Below, in pieces: positions 57,346-64,000 of a DNA stretch of 64,000 nucleotides. The translations under genes and the position numbers were made by a program. The notes below the pieces were generated by a model, which worked only from the letters and a program-made list of their open reading frames with translations, did no database searches and was not told the DNA's origin. Position 1 is the first letter of the stretch. Each line of letters opens with the position of its first letter. Source of the DNA: Streptomyces sp. V4I2 (lineage in GTDB: Bacteria; Actinomycetota; Actinomycetes; Streptomycetales; Streptomycetaceae); NCBI RefSeq assembly GCF_030817655.1, contig NZ_JAUSZM010000003.1:9548001-9612000 (forward strand). Direction: 5' to 3'.

Positions 57346-58305
57346 TCACGAACCCGGCCTGAACTCCTTGTGCCACTTGACGAGTTGCTTCTCCGGATCC
57401 CCGGTGTACGACCACGGCGTACGCGTGGCACGCTGCCCCAGCATCCGCAGCAGCGACGCGGCGACATCCTGGAGTCCCGCGGAACAGGCCCCGTGGGCCA
57501 GGTAGTTGACGTCACGCAGCTCTCCCGGCTCCACCGCGCTCTCGGTCCGGCCCATGATCCAGCGCTGCCAGGTGCGCCGTACGTCGCTGGCCGCGCCGTC
57601 GTTGTTCCAGTGCTGGCCGAGGCCCATGGACGCCCGGCTGTCCTGTGCTGCGTCCAGGTGTTGCCGGTACTCCTCGACTCGCGCGTACTGCACCAGCACC
57701 GGCAGTGCGCAGCCGGGCGGCGCCACGCCCGCCGCGTCGCGGGCGAAGTCGTACATCAGGCCGTGGGAGCCGTGCCAGCGGGCCGAGTAGTAGTGCAGCA
57801 CCTGGAGGTGGCCCTCCACGCTGTACTGGTCCCGCCCGTGCAACTCGTCCCACCAGCGCCCCAGTTCCTGCCGGCGCACCCCCGACGGGTACAGCCGCGC
57901 CACGGAGATCAGCGAGGTCCACGGCGTGGGATCGTCGGGATACGCCTCCGCCGCCCGCAGACACGCCATGACCGCGCTGTCGACGCGGCGCCGGTCGATC
58001 GGCACGCCCCGGCCCGCGGCGATGGCCAGGTTGAACGCCCGGGCCGTCTCGGTCGCCGCGTACAGCACCAGCGCGTCGGCGCCGTGCGGCTCGGCCGCGA
58101 GCCAGGTCTCGGCGGTGGAACTGCTCGTGCAGGCCTGGGCGAGCAGCCGGACGCGATGGCCGCGGGCGAGCCAGTGGGGGCCGGTGGCGCGCAGGAGTTC
58201 GCGCAGTCCCTGCCAGCGGCCGATGACGATGTCGTGCCGGGTCGAGCTGAGGGCCGTGTCCCCGCAGTCGGGGTCGAAACGCGGAGCGAAGCGGTGTCGC
58301 GTCAT
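57346..58305 (-). CDS. Conserved hypothetical, helical-repeat (TPR-like) cytoplasmic protein
   Basis: 319 aa from the ATG at 58305 with GGGAG upstream. Entirely helical, with repeated pairs resembling TPR (AADALVLYAATETARAFNLAIAAG-type, DSAVMACLRAAEAYPDDPTPWTSLISVARLYP, and HLQVLHYYSARWHGS). No signal peptide or membrane helix. Similar proteins in Streptomyces are unannotated. It is 11 bp downstream of the amino-acid permease gene and probably co-transcribed with it. Confidence 0.7.
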   Translation of the reverse strand: MTRHRFAPRFDPDCGDTALSSTRHDIVIGRWQGLRELLRATGPHWLARGHRVRLLAQACTSSSTAETWLAAEPHGADALVLYAATETARAFNLAIAAGRGVPIDRRRVDSAVMACLRAAEAYPDDPTPWTSLISVARLYPSGVRRQELGRWWDELHGRDQYSVEGHLQVLHYYSARWHGSHGLMYDFARDAAGVAPPGCALPVLVQYARVEEYRQHLDAAQDSRASMGLGQHWNNDGAASDVRRTWQRWIMGRTESAVEPGELRDVNYLAHGACSAGLQDVAASLLRMLGQRATRTPWSYTGDPEKQLVKWHKEFRPGS

Positions 58306-58316
58306 CGGGGTCTCCC

Positions 58317-59789
58317 TCAGAAGTCGGTGGGCAGACCCTCGTGGACAGGGGAGTGTGCGCCGACGCGGTCGTCGGGGACGTAGTCCGACTCGACGGTCCG
58401 GGTGGCGTCGAGCTTCGCGGGCCGGTAGTAGTCGCTGCCCTGCCGCCAGTACCAGAGCATCGGGATCAGGCCGACGGCCAGTCCGCCGATGCCGATCGCG
58501 ACCGCCGCGGTGCTCAGTCCGCTCAGCGACTCGACGAACACCCAGAACATGAACAGGGCGCCCAGCAGCGGCCACAGGCCGCCGAAGACGAAGTGCGCCG
58601 CCGACTTCAGCAGCGTCTTGCGGTAGGCGACGACCACCGCGAGCCCGGCCAGCCCGTAGTACACGGCGATCTGCAGTCCGATCGCCGAGATGGCGTCGGA
58701 GAGGATGTCGCCGACCGTGCCCAGGGCGTTGGAGGCGATCAGCATGACCAGCGCCACCGTGCCGACGACCAGGATGGCCACCCAGGGCGTGTTCCAACGG
58801 GGGTGGACCCGGCCGAGCGCGGACGGCATCGTACGGTCGCGGCCCATCGCGAACAGCGAGCGCGTGACCTGGATCAGCGTGGTCTCCAGGGTGGCGATGG
58901 TGGACAGCATCACCGCCACGATCAGCAGCTTGCCGCCCCAGCCCGGCCAGACCTCCTCACCGAGCACGGCCAGCACGTTGGCGTCGTTCTCCTCGATCTG
59001 CCGCGAGGAGAGGATCACGTTCACCGCGATGGTGAACGCCTCGAACAGCAGGAAGACGATGCCGATGCCGACGAGGCCGGCGAGTCCCGTCGTATGACGG
59101 CTGTTGCGGGTCTCCTCACTCAGGTTGCTGGTGACGTCCCAGCCCCAGTAGTAGAACGCGGCGATGAGCGCGCCGGACGCGAAGCCCGTCATGCCGTCGA
59201 AGTGACCGAAGCCGAGCCACGACCAGTCGAAGGCACGGGCGCCGTCGGTGTGGAAGAGGGCGAGGACCGCGAACACGGCCAGAATGGCCAGCTCCACCCC
59301 GGACATGACGAGTTGTGCCCGGACGGTGAGCCGGGCCCCGCCGAGGACGACGCACAGCATGGCCAGGAACCAGGCCGCGCCGACCACCGTGGACAGCGCG
59401 GTGTCGTCCGCGAGGTTCTCGTCGAAGAGGGCGAGCGTCATCGACCCGGCGGGCAGCGAACCCGCAACCATGAAGATGGTCGCCGAGACGACCAGCGCCC
59501 AGCCGCTGACGAACCCGAGAAAGGGATGGAGCGTACGTGCCACCCACGAGTAACTGGCGCCCGCGTTCACGTCGATCCGGCCGAGATAGCTGAACGCCAG
59601 CGCGATGCCGAGCATGGGGATCGCGCAGTACAGCAGGGCCGCGGGGCTCGCCAGGCCCACCGCGGAGACCAGGACCGCGGTCGTCGCGGCCAGCGAGTAC
59701 GCCGGGGCGCTGCCCGCGACGGCCATCACCACCGTGTCGAACGTACCGAGGGCATCGGCCTGCAGCCCTCTGCCCCTGACATTGCTCAT
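58317..59789 (-). CDS. APC-superfamily amino-acid/polyamine permease
   Basis: 490 aa, ATG at 59789, about 12 or more hydrophobic helices. Opens with ALGTFDTVVMAVAGSAPAYSLAATTAVL (the glycine-rich substrate helix 1 of APC carriers) and contains YLGRIDVNAGASYSWVARTLHPFLGFVSGW and YWGWDVTSNLSEETRN. A cation-coupled importer or exchanger. The substrate is not set by motifs. Followed by the TPR-like gene. Confidence 0.9.
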   Translation of the reverse strand: MSNVRGRGLQADALGTFDTVVMAVAGSAPAYSLAATTAVLVSAVGLASPAALLYCAIPMLGIALAFSYLGRIDVNAGASYSWVARTLHPFLGFVSGWALVVSATIFMVAGSLPAGSMTLALFDENLADDTALSTVVGAAWFLAMLCVVLGGARLTVRAQLVMSGVELAILAVFAVLALFHTDGARAFDWSWLGFGHFDGMTGFASGALIAAFYYWGWDVTSNLSEETRNSRHTTGLAGLVGIGIVFLLFEAFTIAVNVILSSRQIEENDANVLAVLGEEVWPGWGGKLLIVAVMLSTIATLETTLIQVTRSLFAMGRDRTMPSALGRVHPRWNTPWVAILVVGTVALVMLIASNALGTVGDILSDAISAIGLQIAVYYGLAGLAVVVAYRKTLLKSAAHFVFGGLWPLLGALFMFWVFVESLSGLSTAAVAIGIGGLAVGLIPMLWYWRQGSDYYRPAKLDATRTVESDYVPDDRVGAHSPVHEGLPTDF

Positions 59790-60137
59790 GGTTGCGCTGC
59801 TTTCCGTCGTGCACGACGCGAGGGCAGGCCCAGGCGGCGTAAAGAGGGGTGGGGGGTTGCTGCGCCCCGGACGACGGAGGGATGGCCTCGGGTCAAGGGC
59901 GGTGACGAGAAGGAGGGGTGGCGGATGCCGCGCAATCGCTGCGTAGACAGACGGTCACACCGTGTGTGCGTGTGATGATAGCGGCACTCGTTGACCTTTC
60001 AAGATTGACCCGGAAGTAACCTCCCCGGGCACTCGAAGGCCCCACTCCCACAGCTGTTTTGAGGTTGGAGATCCCGTACCGGGAAACGCGGTTCAGGACA
60101 CCCGAGACAGACGAGTGCGACGCGCGAGGAGGCGACG
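59790..60137. other. Divergent intergenic region, about 350 bp
   Basis: No gene supported. It must hold the promoters of the leftward permease and rightward DUF5709 gene. A GGTT (60063-60066), 14 bp, GGGAAA array about 55 bp before the DUF5709 start resembles a stress sigma factor (SigB-type GNNT-N14-16-GGGTA) promoter in part only. A TGTGTGCGTGTGATGATAG stretch lies near 59961-59979. Confidence 0.35.
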
Positions 60138-60686
60138 ATGGACACGGAGCGGTCGAACCCCGAATCGATGGCGGACGACGCGTACCAGCCCACCGGAACC
60201 AACGAGGAGCAGGAGGACGCGGCCCCGCTCGACCTGCAGGACGCCGTCGACGAGCGGACGTACGACGAGACCCTCGCCGAGGGCTACTCGCCGCCCGAGA
60301 AGCCGCTCGGCGTCACCAAGCACGGCACCACCGCCGCCGAACAGCACGACGGGGAGACCCTCGACCAGCGTCTGGCCCAGGAGGTCCCCGACGCCCCCGG
60401 GACCGTCGGTGACGGCATCGGCGACGCCCCCGACGGGGACGGCGAACCGGTCGACCCCGAGGCGGGCACCGAGCGCGCCGGCCGCCTCGTCGCCCCCGAC
60501 GAGGGCGCCCACACCGACACCACGAAGGAGGCCGTCGCCTCCGACGTGGGCATCGACGCGGGAGCCGCCGGCGCGGAGGAGGCCGCCGTCCATGTCATCG
60601 AGGACGACACGATCCTTCCCGACGGACCACAGGACGAACTCCCGGACGAACTCCCGGACGAACTTCCGTACGACGAGGAGAGCTGA
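60138..60686 (+). CDS. DUF5709-domain acidic protein
   Basis: 182 aa, ATG with GAGGAGG upstream. Extremely acidic and poor in aromatic residues. N-terminal half matches DUF5709 (QLDLQDAVDERTYDETLAEGYSPPEKP-like core, then TLDQRLAQEVPD). The end carries a repeated LPDE unit. Probably intrinsically disordered and stress-associated. Function unknown. Confidence 0.75.
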   Translation: MDTERSNPESMADDAYQPTGTNEEQEDAAPLDLQDAVDERTYDETLAEGYSPPEKPLGVTKHGTTAAEQHDGETLDQRLAQEVPDAPGTVGDGIGDAPDGDGEPVDPEAGTERAGRLVAPDEGAHTDTTKEAVASDVGIDAGAAGAEEAAVHVIEDDTILPDGPQDELPDELPDELPYDEES

Positions 60687-60695
60687 GCGGGACGC

Positions 60696-62099
60696 TCAGT
60701 CCCCGATCCGGTCGATGAGGCGGAGCTTGTTGGTGGCGTCCAGGGCGGCGACCTTGTAGGACTCCGCGAGGGTCGGGTAGTTGAACACGGCGTCGACCAG
60801 GTAGTCGACGGTGCCGCCGCAGCCCATCACGGACTGTCCGATGTGAATGAGCTCGGTGGCGCCGGTGCCGAAGCAGTGCACCCCGAGCAGGGTGCGGTCC
60901 TCGGGGGAGACCAGCAGCTTCAGCATGCCGTGCGAGTCGCCCATGATCTGACCGCGGGCCAGTTCCCGGTAGCGGGAGATGCCGACCTCGAACGGCACCC
61001 GGTCCTCGGTGAGTTGGTCCTCCGTCCGGCCCACGAAACTGATCTCGGGGATGGTGTAGATGCCGATCGGCTGGAGGTTGTGCATCCGGGCGACGGGCTC
61101 CCCGCACGCGTGGTAAGCGGCGGCCCGGCCCTGCTCCATCGAGGTCGCCGCCAGCGCGGGGAAACCGATGACGTCACCGACGGCATAGATGTGCGGCACC
61201 TCGGTGCGGTAGTGCTCGTCCACCGTGATCCGGCCCCGCGGGTCCGCCGACAGCCCCGCCTTGTCGAGGTCCAGCTCGTCGGTGAGGCCCTGCCGGCCCG
61301 CCGAGTACATCACCGCGTCGGCCGGGATCTTCTTGCCGCTCTCCAGGATGGTGAGCGTGCCCCTCGGGTGGCGCTCGACGGCGGCCACCGTCTCCCCGAA
61401 ACGGAACGTCACCGCCAGGTCCCGCAGGTGGTACTTGAGCGACTCGATCACCTCGACGTCGCACATGTCGAGCATCCCGGCACGCTTCTCGACGACGGTG
61501 ATCTTGCTGCCGAGCGCCGCGAACATGGACGCGTACTCCATGCCGATGACACCGGCACCGACGATGACCATGGAACGCGGCACCCGTTCCAGGGCGAACA
61601 CGTTGTCCGAATCCATGATCGTCCGTCCGTCGAACTCGACGCTGTCCGGCCGCGCGGGACGGGTGCCGGTGGCGATCACGAAGTGCTCGGCGCTGATCAG
61701 CCGTTCATGGCCGGTGGTCTCGCGCAGGGCGACGGTGTGGGCGTCGACGAAACGGGCGGTGCCGGCATGGAGCGCGATGTGGTTGCGTGACAGCTGACTG
61801 CGGATGACGTCCACCTCGCGGCTGACCACGTGCTGGGTGCGGGCGGTCAGGTCACCGACGGTGATGTCCTCCTTCAGCCGGTAGCTCTGGCCGTACAGAT
61901 CGCGCTGGGTGAGACCGGTGAGGTACAGCACCGCCTCGCGCAGGGTCTTGGAGGGGATGGTGCCGGTGTGGATGGAGACCCCGCCGACCATGTCGGGGCG
62001 GTCGACGACGGCGACCCGGCGGCCCAGCTTGGCCGCGGCGATGGCGGCCTTCTGGCCGCCGGGACCTGATCCGATGACAAGCATGTCGAAGTCGGGCAC
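60696..62099 (-). CDS. sthA: Si-specific (soluble) NAD(P)+ transhydrogenase
   Basis: 467 aa, GTG start; a GGAG directly abuts this GTG, so initiation may differ slightly. FAD/NAD(P) flavoprotein disulfide-reductase family: VIGSGPGGQKAA (FAD), VGAGVIGMEYASMFAALGS (NAD), YAVGDVIGFPALA and a C-terminal dimer domain (CFGTGATELIHIGQSVM). The first-helix region reads GGVSIHTGTIPSKTLR without the CxxxxC redox pair, as expected for transhydrogenases rather than lipoamide or mercuric reductases. It equilibrates NADPH and NADH. Confidence 0.92.
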   Translation of the reverse strand: MPDFDMLVIGSGPGGQKAAIAAAKLGRRVAVVDRPDMVGGVSIHTGTIPSKTLREAVLYLTGLTQRDLYGQSYRLKEDITVGDLTARTQHVVSREVDVIRSQLSRNHIALHAGTARFVDAHTVALRETTGHERLISAEHFVIATGTRPARPDSVEFDGRTIMDSDNVFALERVPRSMVIVGAGVIGMEYASMFAALGSKITVVEKRAGMLDMCDVEVIESLKYHLRDLAVTFRFGETVAAVERHPRGTLTILESGKKIPADAVMYSAGRQGLTDELDLDKAGLSADPRGRITVDEHYRTEVPHIYAVGDVIGFPALAATSMEQGRAAAYHACGEPVARMHNLQPIGIYTIPEISFVGRTEDQLTEDRVPFEVGISRYRELARGQIMGDSHGMLKLLVSPEDRTLLGVHCFGTGATELIHIGQSVMGCGGTVDYLVDAVFNYPTLAESYKVAALDATNKLRLIDRIGD

Positions 62100-62205
62100 C
62101 TCCGGAGTGTGTCAGTCCCGGTGCCCGCTTCGTAAGGGCGAACGGTCAACTGCCCTGCCACGCGGGGGACCACGGAGGCGCGGGGGAACTCCTGGCAGAA
62201 CGGCG

Positions 62206-62250
62206 GCGGTTGTGATCACCGCGGTTGTGATCACTGCGGTGGTGATCACC
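62206..62250. repeat. Three tandem 15-bp repeats
   Basis: Units at 62206, 62221 and 62236 follow the pattern GCGGTTGTGATCACC with one or no change in each. Each contains TGATCA, so there are three equally spaced 6-bp palindromes, one and a half helix turns apart. They lie between transhydrogenase and a small leftward gene. Possibly a protein-binding array or a simple slippage product. Confidence 0.75.
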
Positions 62251-62308
62251 GCGGGGCGGCCGACCGTACGACGACTCGCCCCCACGGGCGTCCGGTGCCG
62301 CGTGCCCG

Positions 62309-62515
62309 CTAGGGCAGCAGCTTGTCCAGCGCGGCCGGGCCCTCCGCCTCCAGCTTGCGCCGGGCCCATTCCAGGTTGCGCGGGGTGAGGTCCTTGCCCG
62401 AGGCGAGGACCACGTCCTCGGGTGACACGTCCGTGCCGGTGCGGGCGTGGAGCAGGGCGTCCGGGGTGGCACGGTCCTCGGACGGCCCGGTCGCGTCGGG
62501 TTGTGACGTCGGCAT
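62309..62515 (-). CDS. Small hypothetical protein
   Basis: 68 aa from the ATG at 62515 with GAGGAG upstream. Soluble: a polar start, then VSPEDVVLASGKDLTPRNLEWARRKLEAEGPAALDKLLP, which reads as two helices. Short proteins of this type with a conserved 'ARRKLEAEGPAAL' tail are common in Streptomyces but lack a known role. Confidence 0.6.
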   Translation of the reverse strand: MPTSQPDATGPSEDRATPDALLHARTGTDVSPEDVVLASGKDLTPRNLEWARRKLEAEGPAALDKLLP

Positions 62516-62735
62516 GATGTCTGCTCCTCGGATCCGGATCGTTCCTCGGTCCCGGTTTCCCTCAACCGGTCCCGATATCACCATTCATCGCCTGGACGCA
62601 CCCTGCATCCCGAGGGACCGCGGAGCCGTCCCGGAAGACCGGGCTGCCACCCCGCCCGGCCCGGGATGCCCGAACGATCACCAGGGCTTCCAATGGGGGT
62701 ATCGGGCGACTCGACCGACCGGGAAGAACAGGGCC

Positions 62736-63560
62736 ATGTCACCTCCGCATACCGGTGAAGAGGGAGGGGAAACCGCCACTCCGGGGGTACTGAGGCGGCT
62801 GGGGGAGGGGTGCGCACGCCACTTCGTGATCGTCATCGTGGCCTGGATCGTGGCCCTGGTGGCCCTGCAGGCTTTGAACCGTTCCCACGGCGGCACCTAC
62901 TCCGACGACTTCTCCCTCCCCGGCGTGCAGTCCGAGCAGGGCCTCGACGTGCTGAAGCAGCACGACCCGACGACGGGCGGCTACGGCAGCCAGATCGTCC
63001 TGCACGACGGGCAGAAAACCCTGACCTCGCTGAGCTCGCAGATGTCGACGACCGTCGGCGACCTGCAGAAGCTGCCGCACGTCCTCGCCGTCCAGAACCC
63101 GCTGTCCGGTTCGTCGTCGAGCGTCGGCCCGCTCTCCTCGGACGGGAAGACGGCGTACATCACCGTCCGGTTCGACGTCCAGCCCTCGACGTACCGATGA
63201 TGATGTTCGCGATCATCTTCGGGCTCAGCATGGACCACGAGATCTTCCTGCTCTCCCGCGTCCACGAGGCATGGCTGCGCACTGGTGACGCCAGGGCCTC
63301 GGCCGCCCACGCGCTGGAGATCACCGCGCGGGTCATCTCCTGCGCCGCGCTGATCATGGTGAGTGTCTTCGCGGCCTTCATCGTCAGCGACAACATCCTG
63401 GTGAAGATGCTGGGGCTGGGCCTGGCGGTGAGCGTGCTCATCGACGCCACCGTCGTACGCCTGCTGATGGTCCCCGCGGTGCTGACCCTGCTGGGACGGC
63501 ACGCCTGGGGGACACCCCGCCCGCTCGACCGGATCCTCCCGCGCATCGACACCGAGGGGG
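62736..63560 (+). pseudogene. MMPL-family transporter with its central part deleted
   Basis: The ATG-started frame gives the first ~155 residues of an MMPL transporter (helix 1 HFVIVIVAWIVALVALQAL, then the extracellular region SDDFSLPGVQSEQGLDVL and KTAYITVRFDVQPS) and stops at 63200. An overlapping frame from 63197 continues with the last ~120 residues (MMMFAIIFGLSMDHEIFLLSRVHEAW, TVVRLLMVPAVLTLLG, RPLDRILPRID). About 350-400 residues, including most helices, are absent, so this is a large internal deletion plus a frame change. The second frame stays open beyond the homologous part. Confidence 0.85.
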
Positions 63561-63580
63561 AGCATCAGGGGCCCCGGGTG

Positions 63581-64000
63581 TCAGGGACGCTCCTGCGGAC
63601 CGGGCGCCAGGACGAGCATTGTGACGTCGTCGTGGAGGGCGCTGCTGTAGCGGGTGAGGTCCGCCCACACGTGCCCCGCCAGGGCGTCCGGGGCGTCCTC
63701 GGTGAAGCCCGTGAGCCGCTCGGTGAGCGGGTAGAAGACACCGGCCGCGTCCCTGGCCTCACTGACCCCGTCGGAGGCGAGGAAGAGCCGGTCCCCGGGT
63801 CGCAGGGGCACCGTGCGGCCGACGGGGGGCACGGCGTCGGACAGCCCCAGACCGAGCGGGCTGCCGGCCGGGACCTCCAGCTCGACGACCCGTCCGCCCC
63901 GCAGCAGCAAGGGGGCGGGATGCCCGCACGCCACGATCCGCACCGCCCGCCCGTCCGCCGCGAACTCCAGCAGCACGGCCGTGGCGAACAGCTCCGAGTT
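63581..64000 (-). CDS. SpoIIE/PP2C-type phosphatase, 3' part only (runs off the window)
   Basis: The last ~139 residues are visible. They hold the C-terminal half of the catalytic domain: HPAPLLLRGGRVVELEVPAGSPLGLG, RPGDRLFLASDGVSEARD and HDDVTMLVLAPG, where DGVSE and DDVTM carry metal ligands. The 5' end lies beyond the right edge, so sensor domains are unknown. Convergent with the decayed MMPL gene. Confidence 0.88.
   Translation of the reverse strand, partial: NSELFATAVLLEFAADGRAVRIVACGHPAPLLLRGGRVVELEVPAGSPLGLGLSDAVPPVGRTVPLRPGDRLFLASDGVSEARDAAGVFYPLTERLTGFTEDAPDALAGHVWADLTRYSSALHDDVTMLVLAPGPQERP

Overview
The window is chromosomal DNA of a Streptomyces or a very close relative. The evidence is very high GC with codon third positions almost all G or C, GTG and TTG starts, typical actinobacterial families (ROK, SARP, DUF3662, DUF5709, DUF6355, a proteasome beta subunit, SpoIIE-type phosphatases) and an aromatic (type II) polyketide gene cluster. 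I see no rRNA, tRNA, CRISPR array, insertion sequence or replication origin.

Layout. 0-11 kb: envelope and housekeeping-type genes (membrane-anchored peptidoglycan-binding protein, ANTAR-GAF-PAS-SpoIIE phosphatase, RpiR regulator, GT39-like membrane glycosyltransferase, secreted PAP2 phosphatase). 11-19.2 kb: a saccharide-use locus with a BadF-type sugar kinase divergent from a ROK repressor across a perfect inverted-repeat operator, then an ABC importer (binding protein and two permeases, no ATPase) and a cytosolic heparinase/lyase-like enzyme. 19.2-21 kb: small metabolic genes.

About 21-47.5 kb: a type II polyketide cluster. The core is KS-alpha, KS-beta (Gln for Cys), ACP, C9 ketoreductase, didomain aromatase/cyclase and a metallo-beta-lactamase-fold cyclase. 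A starter module is visible: KSIII, a MAT/ZhuC-like acyltransferase and a second ACP. Tailoring genes include a group D flavin monooxygenase with its flavin reductase, an aldo/keto reductase, an F420-type nitroreductase-family protein, a PPOX/F420-type oxidoreductase, two homologous secreted DUF6081-like proteins and SnoaL-like proteins. The notable part is a pseudouridine-5'-phosphate glycosidase (PsuG) homologue overlapping a HAD phosphatase gene. This is the AlnA/AlnB pairing known from alnumycin, where it C-attaches ribose 5-phosphate to a naphthoquinone and removes the phosphate. The cluster therefore probably makes a C-ribosylated, pyranonaphthoquinone-like aromatic polyketide with a non-acetate starter. 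An fbiD/cofC-type gene for coenzyme F420 synthesis also sits inside the cluster. Regulation is dense: a SARP with candidate 11-bp-spaced heptad boxes at four promoter regions, a TetR, two paralogous MarR proteins whose target regions share one palindrome, and a NarL-type two-component pair.

47.5-64 kb: sugar phosphorylase with beta-phosphoglucomutase-like HAD, a decayed ArsR/MFS pair, two membrane-protein genes (GT-like and LPG-synthase-TM-like), a proteasome beta subunit with no alpha gene beside it, a NiCoT nickel/cobalt transporter behind a Nur-like box, an amino-acid permease, a soluble transhydrogenase, an MMPL transporter gene that has lost its middle, and the 3' part of a second SpoIIE phosphatase at the right edge.
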